30,530 nucleotides of DNA from Bordetella parapertussis (GTDB lineage: Bacteria > Pseudomonadota > Gammaproteobacteria > Burkholderiales > Burkholderiaceae_B): the NCBI GenBank assembly GCA_945882005.1, contig CAMCWG010000004.1, positions 1 through 30,530 on the forward strand, read 5' to 3'. The translations under genes were made by a program, and so were the position numbers. The number at the start of each line of letters is the position of its first letter. Position 1 is the stretch's first letter. The notes under the pieces are model-generated. The model was not told the DNA's origin. It made no database searches and worked only from the letters and a program-made list of their open reading frames with translations. Shown piece after piece: positions 17,403 to 25,064 of the stretch.

Positions 17403-17598
17403 TTTCATGCTCCCACTTGGTGGCGTTAAGATGCCCCCGCCACTCTTTCTGGTCGTAGTCACTTTTAACCTGGTAACGAACTCGTCCTCTCTGACGAATA
17501 AGTTTGTGGAGAATATTAATCACAATAGATTTACATTGTAGAAAAACCACCCGCCATATAGGTAATTGGGTGAATTTTGGAGATGAATAAGAGTTCAT
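17395..17598 (-). CDS. Small ORF or gene remnant upstream of the synthase
   Basis: 67 codons from ATG at 17598, not recognised. The C-terminal half (YQVKSDYDQKEWRGHLNATK) is charged and reads like real protein, while the N-terminal half is short and basic. The stop overlaps the synthase start by 8 bp and the frame is co-directional, which fits an operon member. No Shine-Dalgarno sequence is visible before the ATG, and a stop codon lies in frame four codons upstream. It may therefore be the tail of a decayed gene. Confidence 0.4.
   Translation of the reverse strand: MNSYSSPKFTQLPIWRVVFLQCKSIVINILHKLIRQRGRVRYQVKSDYDQKEWRGHLNATKWEHEND
17410..17414 (-). promoter_or_regulatory. Ribosome-binding site that decides the neuB start
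   Basis: GGGAG on the minus strand, 7 bases before the ATG at 17402 and only 1 base before the alternative ATG at 17408. It supports the shorter protein. Confidence 0.55.
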
Positions 17599-17638
17599 GG
17601 ATTTGGACTAGTTTTTCAAACAGACAGGGAAACGGGGG

Positions 17639-18442
17639 TTACCAGACAGTTAGGCCACCGTCTATAACGATATTCTGACCCGTCACATAGGAAGATGCGT
17701 CGGATGACAGGTACACAATGGCGCCGCTCATTTCATCATGAGAGGCCATGCGTCCTAAAGGCACCCTTGCACTGTAACGTTTCACAAACTCATCATTCTG
17801 TCCACTAAAAACGCCACCTGGTGTAATTGCGTTAACGCGAACGTTGCGGTTACCCCAGTAAGCTGCAAGGTATTTCGTCAGTCCCCACACAGCGGCTTTG
17901 CTGGCCGAGTAAACAGCCGGCGTGTTGATGGCACGGCCTTCGTATTCTGAACCTTCGTAGATACGCTGATCCGGGGCAATAATTCCATACACCGACAAGG
18001 TGTTGATGATACTACCTTGACCGTACTCAGCCATGGCACCGCCAAAGATTTGACAACCCAGCATAACACCTTTCAGGTTGACATCCATGACCAAATCCCA
18101 GTCTTCTTCCGGAAAGTTTTCAAACGGCTCAAAAAAATTGGGACTTTTCGTTGCCGCATTGTTAATAAGAACCTGAACGGGTCCGACTTCAGCCTCGATC
18201 TGCATTTTCAGATCAAGCAGCGAAGGCCGATCTGTGATGTCACAGCCAAAGCCCCGCGCAACACCTGAACCGGCGTCGACACAAATTTCTTCCGCGACTG
18301 TGTGTGCGAGATCGCTCTCGCGATCGACAATCAGAACTTTTGCTCCACTATCCACCAGCGTGGAACAAATTTGCTTCCCGAGGATACCAGCACCACCCAT
18401 CACTAGAATAAGGCGACCGCCCAAATTAAAAACTGTTTTCAT
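17639..18442 (-). CDS. SDR oxidoreductase, PtmA-like (paralogue 1)
   Basis: 267 residues, a classical SDR. The nucleotide motif is GGAGILG at 16-22, NNAA at 94-97, Ser150, Tyr178 and Lys182 (YSASK). The stretch TPGGVFSGQNDEFV and the end NIVIDGGLTVW match flagellin-modification protein PtmA of legionaminic acid loci. PtmA-type enzymes take part in making the amino sugar precursor or a modified nonulosonate, but their exact step here is unknown. A GGTGA site lies about 8 bases before the ATG. It is closely similar to the protein at 20770-21609, so the locus holds two members of this subfamily. Confidence 0.87.
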   Translation of the reverse strand: MKTVFNLGGRLILVMGGAGILGKQICSTLVDSGAKVLIVDRESDLAHTVAEEICVDAGSGVARGFGCDITDRPSLLDLKMQIEAEVGPVQVLINNAATKSPNFFEPFENFPEEDWDLVMDVNLKGVMLGCQIFGGAMAEYGQGSIINTLSVYGIIAPDQRIYEGSEYEGRAINTPAVYSASKAAVWGLTKYLAAYWGNRNVRVNAITPGGVFSGQNDEFVKRYSARVPLGRMASHDEMSGAIVYLSSDASSYVTGQNIVIDGGLTVW

Positions 18443-18444
18443 AG

Positions 18445-19010
18445 TTAATTCACCAAGTTTACAAATTTTGTATCGAATTGCTGGGAAACAGTCGATAAGG
18501 ATTTAGCGACGATCTCACAGCTCTCGATAGACGCTATCGACAACAAAAACTCTTGCAGACTTTTAGAGCCAAAATACTTCAAGGAAAAATACCTGCGGAC
18601 AATTCCAGTTTTCCCATATAGCGAGGTATTCTTAAGAACAAATTTACATTTTTTCCCTTTGGATCAATATCAGCAGCACCATAACGAATGCCTTTGTAAA
18701 ACCGTTCACGCGTATCAACGTTGTTCGCTTACCACTTTTCTGCCGACCACGCCTTCTTGAAAATGGCCGACCATTCGAACCAAACCTGATTGGATGCCTC
18801 GTACCAGGAAAAATTGGTCTTTGAGAAGTCTCCAATCTGGTCATTCACCTAGAAGCTTGAGTAATGCTTAAGCTCTGGCTTTGCCTTCAGGTTTTCAACC
18901 ACGGCCAACTGCTTGATAGCAATTAATTGATAGTCCAGATAGACAAGATTAGCGCTGGCAAAGCCTACCAAAGAAATAAGAAGAATCAGCGGACGAAGAA
19001 TAAAACCCAT
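18445..19010 (-). pseudogene. Decayed gene between the cytidylyltransferase and the PtmA-like SDR
   Basis: From ATG at 19010 a single frame gives a hydrophobic N-terminus (MGFILRPLILLISLVGFA, signal or anchor) and aromatic-rich sequence such as SWYEASNQVWFEWSAIF. It is broken by TAG at 18849-18851 and TAA at 18729-18731. It continues to about 18660 (GIRYGAADIDPKGK). At a run of six A (minus strand; 18649-18654) the protein-like reading passes to the -1 frame (KNTSLYGKTGIVRRYFSLKY ...), which stays open to TAA at 18445, 2 bp before the SDR start. One extra A would restore the frame. About 188 codons in total. I do not recognise the family. Both in-frame stops and the shift point to a recently inactivated gene, or to assembly errors. 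Confidence 0.6.
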
Positions 19011-19069
19011 CGATTGCGCTCAAGCCATCTCCATACAAACCGAATCTTTTGTAAAGAGTTGCTTATAGT

Positions 19070-19762
19070 TTATTGTTTAGTATTATTTAGTTCTAGTAAC
19101 AACTCAACGAATTTGAAATCGATGGGATTATCGATGTCGATTGAGCGTTCACGAGTCATGAGATGCAATTTGGCCCTCCCGTTCCAAAGTCCTTTTTGTA
19201 ATGTGTGCCGATGCCAGACATACACAGATGCGTTCATAGCGTATACCACCGGAGCTTGTTGCCGAGCCAAAATGCCTCCTTCTAAAGGCTTGACCAAGCC
19301 GAAATTCCCATCTGGTTTGAGCTCAACCATATTGAAATAGGGATTTTTTTCCGCAGGATAAGCTGTGATAACAACATCTGTTTCATTGTCAAGCATTTCA
19401 ATGCAACGGCTGATGTCCGCTACTAGGCGCAAGGGTGATGTCGGATCCAGGTCAACAATTTTTGTAACAGGAACACCTAGCTTCTCCACTGTTTCCACGA
19501 GATGGCGAATTACAGGCAGTTTGGCGGCACTACTTGTGGCGAGTTCAGGTGGGCGCAAAAAAGGTACTTCAGCTCCAACGTTACGGGCCACCTCGGCAAT
19601 CTCCTCATCGTCGGTAGAAACGAAGACCCTGTGGATTTCCGGGCATGCTAGAGCCTGTTCGATTGTATATGCAATCAAGGGCTTACCATGCAGAAGTTTG
19701 ATATTTTTCCCCGGGATGCCGGTTGAGCCTCCACGTGCGCAAATGCTAGCGATGGTTGTCAT
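19070..19762 (-). CDS. CMP-nonulosonate cytidylyltransferase (NeuA/LegF/PtmB family)
   Basis: 230 residues. The signature is ARGGSTGIPGKN at 9-20, followed by FVSTDDEEIA, DLDPTSPLR and ERSIDIDNPIDF, the standard acylneuraminate cytidylyltransferase pattern. It transfers CMP from CTP to the free nonulosonic acid. Being next to a PtmA-like SDR and a Gfo/Idh/MocA enzyme recalls the ptm locus of Campylobacter, so it is the better candidate partner for the LegI-type synthase at 16368-17402 (inference). ATG at 19762 overlaps the upstream stop by 4 bp. Confidence 0.9.
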   Translation of the reverse strand: MTTIASICARGGSTGIPGKNIKLLHGKPLIAYTIEQALACPEIHRVFVSTDDEEIAEVARNVGAEVPFLRPPELATSSAAKLPVIRHLVETVEKLGVPVTKIVDLDPTSPLRLVADISRCIEMLDNETDVVITAYPAEKNPYFNMVELKPDGNFGLVKPLEGGILARQQAPVVYAMNASVYVWHRHTLQKGLWNGRAKLHLMTRERSIDIDNPIDFKFVELLLELNNTKQ

Positions 19763-20733
19763 TGTCGCAACTGACGGTTAGCTAGGACGGCGAGGCGGAC
19801 ACTTCTTAGCCCGTCGGCAAGATCCTGCGAGGAAGAACGGGAGCCCTCAACGGCACTTAAAAATTCTTTCATGGCGTCAAAGTAGCTTGCAGAAATATCG
19901 AAATCAAAGCATTCATTTGTCACAAGCTCCTGCTTATCCCTGCGAAGAATCATCAAAGTCCTAGCCGGCAGGTCCCAGATCAGACTTCCTTCATCGCAAA
20001 TGATTTCATAACGGCGCACTCCGCTCTGGGAAACATAGTCTAGCCCAAGGCTCACTACCGGCCCATGGGGACGCCCCAATATTATAGCGACGCTATCTTC
20101 CGATTCGATCTCGAGTCGGCTGTACTTACCACCAAGAGAAAAAATCTGTTCAAACTCGCCAAATAGAAATCGCGCAGCGTCAAGTTCGTGAATCAGGTCG
20201 AGTACAACCCCCCCACCTAATTCGCGTGATACGCTGTAACTTTGCCGATAGTCCTGCGCGGGACGCCAATCAGGTAACCATTGACCCACTTGAAAACTTG
20301 CCCTTACAGGACGGCCTAAGACATTATCCCGTATTAGCTGTCTTGCCGTCTTGATCGACGGCAAAAAACGTAGGTTGCAGCCAGTCATCGTGGTTGGCAC
20401 GCGCGTCGTGCTAGAAATCAGAAGCTCGAGTTGTTGGATCTGTGCCTCAGTGGTTACTAGAGGTTTTTCAACGTAACAAGGGATTTGCGCCGGTAGCAGG
20501 GCTTGAAGTGCTTCGAAATGAAACACTGAAGGCGAAGCGATCACGGCGAATGCTGGGCGTAAGGTTATTGCCTCTGTGAAAGACTTAACGATAATTGCAC
20601 CCAAATCAGAACTGAACTCATATTCCTTATTAGGGTTACGCAACAATATGAACTCAGGTCGATCCACCAATTTTTGTAAATTGCTTATATGCCTCCTACC
20701 AATAGAACCCATGCCAACAATTAGTATCCGCAT
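19759..20733 (-). CDS. Gfo/Idh/MocA-family NAD(P)-dependent oxidoreductase
   Basis: 324 residues. The N-terminal Rossmann domain has GMGSIG at 7-12 and the family EKP motif at 89-91. The substrate domain has GGGVVLDLIHELD at 172-184 with His181 and Asp184. Such enzymes oxidise or reduce ring hydroxyl or keto groups of sugars, often nucleotide-linked. The substrate here is unknown. The gene lies between a PtmA-like SDR and a PtmB-like cytidylyltransferase, and overlaps the latter by 4 bp, so a role in sugar modification or precursor supply before CMP activation is plausible. Confidence 0.88.
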   Translation of the reverse strand: MRILIVGMGSIGRRHISNLQKLVDRPEFILLRNPNKEYEFSSDLGAIIVKSFTEAITLRPAFAVIASPSVFHFEALQALLPAQIPCYVEKPLVTTEAQIQQLELLISSTTRVPTTMTGCNLRFLPSIKTARQLIRDNVLGRPVRASFQVGQWLPDWRPAQDYRQSYSVSRELGGGVVLDLIHELDAARFLFGEFEQIFSLGGKYSRLEIESEDSVAIILGRPHGPVVSLGLDYVSQSGVRRYEIICDEGSLIWDLPARTLMILRRDKQELVTNECFDFDISASYFDAMKEFLSAVEGSRSSSQDLADGLRSVRLAVLANRQLRQ

Positions 20734-20769
20734 GGATTAGTCACCAAAGAGGTCTTAGCAAAAATTTAT

Positions 20770-21609
20770 TCACCACACAGATCTCCCCCCATCAATAATG
20801 ATGTTCTGCCCGTTCATATAAGCAGAAGCATCTGAACAAAGGAATTGTACGGCTGCGCGATATTCATCTCGATGAGCCATACGGCCTAAGGGGATCAGTG
20901 AGGTAAGCCGCTGAACGAACTCATCGCCCTGCCCATTAAAAACCCCACCCGGAGATAAGGCGTTGCAGCGTACACCATAGTTTGCCCAGTAGGTAGAAAG
21001 ATATCGCGTCAACCCAACCAATCCGGCCTTGATTACAGAATAAGTCACAGGCTTGACCGGTTGTAAATGATCGGCTACACCATCTTTTCGATAGATACGC
21101 TGATCAGGTGAGAAGACGGACAAGTCTGAAGCGATGTTTAGAATCACTCCCCCCTTGCCATCTGAAGCCATGGCACTACCAAATATTTTACTACAAAGAA
21201 ACGCGCCGGTGAGGCCGACAGCAATTTGCAGTTCCCATTCCTCTATTGAAAAATTCTCTAGACGAGATGTCTCCTGAATCCCCTGATCCCCTTTTACCTT
21301 TGGGTCTATCGCGGCATTGTTGACGAGAATATCTATCCTGTCGCACGTTAAGGCCAACTTCCTGGTCGCTGCCTGGATCGACTCTGGCCGGGAAACATCC
21401 ATTACAAGGGTCAGGATACGCGAGACATTCGCATCCCGGCTGAGATCATCGCGAACCTCAGTCAGCGCACTGATGCTCACATCGGTCAGAACAATCGTCG
21501 CACCACTTTCCAATAAAGCAGAAGCATGCTCTCGGCCTAGAAGCCCAGCAGCCCCTGTAATCAGCGCAGTTTTACCTGTCAGATCGAATTTTTCATACGA
21601 CTTACTCAC
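20770..21609 (-). CDS. SDR oxidoreductase, PtmA-like (paralogue 2)
   Basis: 279 residues from a GTG start. Motifs are GAAGLLG at 19-25, NNAA at 96-99, Ser160, Tyr189 and Lys193 (YSVIK). The region SPDQRIY, SPGGVFNGQGDEFV and the end NIIIDGGRSVW is shared with the SDR at 17639-18442. The frame is open to 21699, but that overlaps the upstream gene. The GTG at 21609 has GGA six bases upstream, lies 19 bp after the preceding stop and gives the normal N-terminus (KFDLTGKTALITG). Probably a duplicated and diverged dehydrogenase/reductase acting on a related sugar. Substrate unknown. Confidence 0.85.
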   Translation of the reverse strand: MSKSYEKFDLTGKTALITGAAGLLGREHASALLESGATIVLTDVSISALTEVRDDLSRDANVSRILTLVMDVSRPESIQAATRKLALTCDRIDILVNNAAIDPKVKGDQGIQETSRLENFSIEEWELQIAVGLTGAFLCSKIFGSAMASDGKGGVILNIASDLSVFSPDQRIYRKDGVADHLQPVKPVTYSVIKAGLVGLTRYLSTYWANYGVRCNALSPGGVFNGQGDEFVQRLTSLIPLGRMAHRDEYRAAVQFLCSDASAYMNGQNIIIDGGRSVW

Positions 21610-21628
21610 ATCTTTTCCAAAAGTATTT

Positions 21629-22384
21629 TCATGAATGAATTTGACCACCGTCAAGCGCCCAAACCCCTCCCGTAGCAAACCCTGCACAAGGCGACGCAAG
21701 GTAGGCAGCTAAATTCGCCACATCGCTAGGACTACCAAGGCTGGCTAGGGCAACATCCTTCTCCAACATGGCCTGAACAGTAGAAGAATCCTCAGCTAGC
21801 TTACTCGCCCACACCGAACCCTCAAAGAGAATATTTCCAGGTGCTATAGCATTGATACGAATTCCCCTCTTACCCAAGGGGCGGGCAATGCCACGTACAT
21901 AAGCATGGAGCGCAGACTTCGCAGCGGAATAGGTAACTGGCGCACCCCTTACGAATTCAAGACCGCATATCGAAGAAACACAAACAATCACCCCGCTAGA
22001 AACGGTCAGCGCTTCGCTTGCCGATTCGACGGTATTGGTTGTACTCCACAGGTTCAGCCCGAAGACACGTTGCCACTCTTCGTAAGTCTCGCTCCCGGGT
22101 GCAACTGAGCGACCACTACCCACATTACAAATCAATATATCGAGCCCACCCAGGGAATCCACAGCATTAGCCACCACGCGGCGGGCTTCATCAGGTCGCG
22201 TTACATCGCCATCCACAAACAGTGCTCCAGGTAATTTCTCTGCAGTAGAGGCTAGATCAGACGCGTTTCGGCTATTGAGAACGATACGACAGCCTTCCGC
22301 ATGAAGCACCTCGGCAATCGCCCTACCGATACCCCGGGAGGATCCAGTTATCAAAGCTCCCTTGCCAGCAAGGTCAAAGTTCAT
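21629..22384 (-). CDS. SDR oxidoreductase (third)
   Basis: 251 residues, a classical SDR. It has TGSSRGIG at 13-20, CNVG at 86-89 where most family members have NNAG, Ser138, Tyr152 and Lys156 (YSAAK), and it ends WALDGGQ. It is closer to FabG-like SDRs than to the PtmA-like pair. The NNAG-to-CNVG change removes the first Asn of that motif but the catalytic Tyr and Lys are intact, so it is probably active. It overlaps the preceding isomerase gene by 11 bp, a strong sign of a shared transcript. Confidence 0.85.
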   Translation of the reverse strand: MNFDLAGKGALITGSSRGIGRAIAEVLHAEGCRIVLNSRNASDLASTAEKLPGALFVDGDVTRPDEARRVVANAVDSLGGLDILICNVGSGRSVAPGSETYEEWQRVFGLNLWSTTNTVESASEALTVSSGVIVCVSSICGLEFVRGAPVTYSAAKSALHAYVRGIARPLGKRGIRINAIAPGNILFEGSVWASKLAEDSSTVQAMLEKDVALASLGSPSDVANLAAYLASPCAGFATGGVWALDGGQIHS

Positions 22385-23210
22385 TGCGCTTTAACCAGGC
22401 AATTGCCATATCACGGTAACGGCATAACGCACCTGCATGGTCTCCATCTGTAGCTCGGGCAGTCTGGAGAATAAAGTTGCCTTCGTAGCCACTACTAGCA
22501 AGAGTAGCAAATACAGTCGGAAAATCGGCGTTGCCTGTGCCCAATGGAACAGTGGCTCCGTTGAGAACGCGGTCCTTGATGTGCACATTGACAATACGGC
22601 TCCCATATGCCAAGATTTCGTCGACAGGATTGAAGCCGAGCGAAGCACTGTTGCCAATGTCGTAGTTGATACCGAACAGGACTGGATCGAGGCGCCCTAT
22701 GAAACGAGCTAGTTCTAGCGGCTGAAAATCGCTCTCGAATATTACCTGCAAACCCTTATCAATAAGGAGCACGGCTTGGCTCTGCAAATAGGAAACCAGG
22801 ACTTCTTCTTGCTCAGGGTTTTCTAGACTGCCTTTGTCCACAAGAGGTATAACCAGCATCGAGATACCAACAGCTGCACAGGAATTTACAATGGCGACAA
22901 AATCCTGTTCAAGGGCCTGACGTTCTGCACCATCCACCTTCCAGAAAGGCGCCTGCATGAAGCAGTCGCCTGTCAAGGAAGCAATATCAAACTGGTAGCG
23001 CTGACAAAGTGACCGGATCTGTGCCTGACCAACCTTGGTCAAAAGTGGGTTTTCATATAGACGATCCTGATCTAACGTCCACTCCATCAACCCAAAACCG
23101 AGCTTAGCCCCCTGCTCAAACTCGTCTTGCCAGCAGGTCCATGGAAAAGATTGAATGCGACCATCAAAGATGGCACTCAACCGGCCTTGCATAAACCCAA
23201 TTTTTCCCAA
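22374..23210 (-). CDS. Xylose-isomerase-like TIM-barrel sugar (phosphate) isomerase/epimerase
   Basis: 278 residues. The N-terminus IGFMQGRLS is typical of the AP-endonuclease-2/xylose-isomerase-like TIM-barrel family, with metal-ligand candidates Glu in FESDF, Asp in NYDIGN, His in NVHIKD, and a C-terminal acidic/His stretch. The family interconverts ketoses and aldoses or epimerises them with a divalent metal. The start is unusual: TTG at 23210, with AAGGGG six bases upstream. The first ATG (23192) would cut into the conserved N-terminus. It starts directly after the upstream SDR stop. A second copy of this fold is the C-terminal half of the protein at 25061-26953. Confidence 0.82.
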   Translation of the reverse strand: MGKIGFMQGRLSAIFDGRIQSFPWTCWQDEFEQGAKLGFGLMEWTLDQDRLYENPLLTKVGQAQIRSLCQRYQFDIASLTGDCFMQAPFWKVDGAERQALEQDFVAIVNSCAAVGISMLVIPLVDKGSLENPEQEEVLVSYLQSQAVLLIDKGLQVIFESDFQPLELARFIGRLDPVLFGINYDIGNSASLGFNPVDEILAYGSRIVNVHIKDRVLNGATVPLGTGNADFPTVFATLASSGYEGNFILQTARATDGDHAGALCRYRDMAIAWLKRNEL

Positions 23211-23969
23211 TTACAGCCCCTTAGCAGTCCAGCCGCCGTCTACGAAAAGGTCGATTCCTGTCACATATGCTGAGGCTCTGGATGCTAGGAAAATAACAGC
23301 TCCAGCGAGATCTTCAGGAGCTCCCCAGCGCTTGATTATCATATGCTGCAGGCGTTCAGCATGCTTCGATGTATCATTGAAACTAGCTTCCGTCATATCT
23401 GTCCTGATGTACCCAGGTGCAAGATTGTTGACGCGTATTTGATCCGGTGCGAGGTCTAACGCCAATGCTTGCGTCAGCATGCGTAACCCGCCCTTAGATG
23501 CGATATAGGCCGGATTTCCAGGGAATCCAAGTACAGAGCCGATGCTGGTGACATTGATAATTGAGCCGCCTCCACTCTTTTTCATATAACCGCTTACAGC
23601 CTGACAACAATGATGTGCAGCTATAAGATTGGTAGCGATAGTACGCTCAAAATCCCTCTGAACTTGCTGGCCTTCAGCTTTCGGCAAAGAGATCCCAGCA
23701 ACGTTGACAAGCACGTCAATTCGACCATATTCGTCAAACAGCTCTGCGCAAATCACGGCAAATTTAGAAGCATCAAGAACGTCACACTGGCGATACTCGA
23801 TACCAGCGACAAACTTACTAGGCAATAGCTCAGAACGTCCAAGCCCTAGGACTTGAGCGCCGGATGAAGCAAGGGCTTCGGCAACACCTATACCGATGCC
23901 ACGCGAAGCACCGGTCACCAAAGCCACCTTACCATGAAGCGAAAACAGACTTTCGAGATAAGTGTTCAT
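23211..23969 (-). CDS. SDR oxidoreductase (fourth), FabG/gluconate-dehydrogenase-like
   Basis: 252 residues from ATG at 23969. Motifs are TGASRGIG at 19-26, NVAG at 89-92, Ser142, Tyr155 and Lys159 (YIASK), APGYIRTDMTE, and VTGIDLFVDGGW at the end. These resemble SDRs that act on sugar acids or keto sugars. The frame stays open to 24008, but the ATG at 23969 overlaps the cytidylyltransferase stop as ATGA and gives the normal N-terminus. Placement between a cytidylyltransferase and a sugar isomerase suggests it reduces or oxidises an intermediate of the second sugar pathway (inference). Confidence 0.87.
   Translation of the reverse strand: MNTYLESLFSLHGKVALVTGASRGIGIGVAEALASSGAQVLGLGRSELLPSKFVAGIEYRQCDVLDASKFAVICAELFDEYGRIDVLVNVAGISLPKAEGQQVQRDFERTIATNLIAAHHCCQAVSGYMKKSGGGSIINVTSIGSVLGFPGNPAYIASKGGLRMLTQALALDLAPDQIRVNNLAPGYIRTDMTEASFNDTSKHAERLQHMIIKRWGAPEDLAGAVIFLASRASAYVTGIDLFVDGGWTAKGL
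23217..23222 (-). promoter_or_regulatory. Ribosome-binding site supporting a TTG start
   Basis: AAGGGG on the minus strand inside the last codons of the upstream SDR gene, six bases before TTG at 23210. It makes the non-ATG start of the isomerase credible. Confidence 0.6.
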
Positions 23970-24658
23970 ATCCGGTCCAAGCCATATCCCCGCATGATCG
24001 CCTCGCACAAAACGATGTCTTCAGGATTGTCTATTTGGAACATTTTATGACGCTCCATCACATGCATACCAATAGCTCCTCCAAGTCGATTGTTGAAATT
24101 TTTTAGGATGGTCGGTCGAAAAATATAGAAGGATCCATTTTCAAGGTAGTTTTTTTCGATCAATTGCCGTCTTTTACGAAAACGATAGTCGTAGTTGATG
24201 GATTCCGGTCCATCCGACCCAAGGCGCCAGTTAAAGTGATCCTCTACCTCAGTTACCGTCAGTAATGAATCCAGATTTTCCTGCCTTACCTTTTCTACGG
24301 CCTCATTCAGATCAGATGGGGCGCGGATTGGGGAAGTTGCCTGCATCCCGATGACGAAGTCCACCACCACACCAGAGCGTTCGATTTCCTGCAGAGCGTG
24401 CTGCCAGGCGGACTCCGAGCTGGCATTATCGCCTGACAGAGAGTCCGGTCTCCTCAATGGATTAGCACCGTACTCACAAGCAACAGCCAGAATATCATCG
24501 CTGTCAGAGGTAACCCATACCGAGTCCACGGACGTAGCAGCTTTTGCCTGCATGATAGACCAGGCCAGCAGTGGCGAGCCACATACCTGCTTCAAGTTTT
24601 TTCCAGGAATGCCTTTTGATCCCCCCCGCGAAGGAATAATCGCTACAACATCACCCAT
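23966..24658 (-). CDS. Second CMP-nonulosonate cytidylyltransferase-family protein
   Basis: 230 residues. It has PSRGGSKGIPGKN at 9-21, VTSDSDDIL, MQATSPIR, ENGSFYIFRP and FQIDNPEDI, the acylneuraminate/Kdo-type cytidylyltransferase pattern. It is distinct in sequence from the copy at 19070-19762. GGAG lies 8 bases before the ATG. It follows the NeuB-TIM fusion after a 0.4-kb spacer and is the likely partner that activates that enzyme's product with CMP (inference). Confidence 0.9.
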   Translation of the reverse strand: MGDVVAIIPSRGGSKGIPGKNLKQVCGSPLLAWSIMQAKAATSVDSVWVTSDSDDILAVACEYGANPLRRPDSLSGDNASSESAWQHALQEIERSGVVVDFVIGMQATSPIRAPSDLNEAVEKVRQENLDSLLTVTEVEDHFNWRLGSDGPESINYDYRFRKRRQLIEKNYLENGSFYIFRPTILKNFNNRLGGAIGMHVMERHKMFQIDNPEDIVLCEAIMRGYGLDRI

Positions 24659-24935
24659 AAATTCAGCTCCACTAAAGATATTAAGGTGCGGGACTTACTA
24701 GCCCGCTTTTCAGGTTTTCTATTGCATTCGCAGCAACAAAGACTGTGGCAAAATTAAGCACTTTCAATCAGCCTAAATGAACAAAAAACTCTTTTTCAAC
24801 CTACCCACAAAAAATATAGCCTTGCAAAATTCGCGCAATCTCATTTAAGAAAATGCTAATGCATTCACACATTTTTTTGAGATGCCCTCTAATTTCGATA
24901 CCCCAGCCCTCAGGGACTTAAGAATTTCATACTAG
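24659..24935. other. AT-rich spacer before the second cytidylyltransferase
   Basis: No open frame with a start and ribosome-binding site. A short inverted repeat (GCGGG 24688-24692, CCCGC 24702-24706, 9-base loop) lies 30 bp upstream of the cytidylyltransferase. It lacks a following U-run on the minus strand, so it is not an obvious terminator for this operon. A TATATT sequence on the minus strand could serve as a -10 box, but no good -35 is spaced to it. Confidence 0.4.
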
Positions 24936-25064
24936 TCATATAACTGCTTCAACAATTCTTAATTTTAGAATACTACCTTTTTGACGAGTCAACACCTCGA
25001 TTTGAAAACAGCTATCCTTCTGTATGTTTACTTCCCAGTTCCATTCCCTTGCGAGTTCTTTCAC
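24936..25064 (-). CDS. 42-residue ORF coupled to the synthase fusion
   Basis: A GTG start overlaps the stop of the upstream fusion gene (GTGA), with a strong GAGGGG ribosome-binding site 5 bases upstream at 25070-25075. The product begins MKELAREWNWEVNIQ (GTG read as Met), has no signal peptide, and ends at TGA 24936. I do not recognise it. It is either a real small protein translated by coupling or the head of a lost gene, as the spacer after it looks degenerate. Confidence 0.4.
   Translation of the reverse strand: MKELAREWNWEVNIQKDSCFQIEVLTRQKGSILKLRIVEAVI

Noticed and set aside
18524..18540. Inverted repeat with 7-bp stem (TCGATAG/CTATCGA)
   Set aside because: It lies inside the decayed reading frame and has no U-run on either side, so I do not call it a terminator.
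24688..24706. GCGGG/CCCGC hairpin as terminator
   Set aside because: The T-rich tail follows it on the plus strand, where no gene precedes it. On the minus strand there is no U-run.
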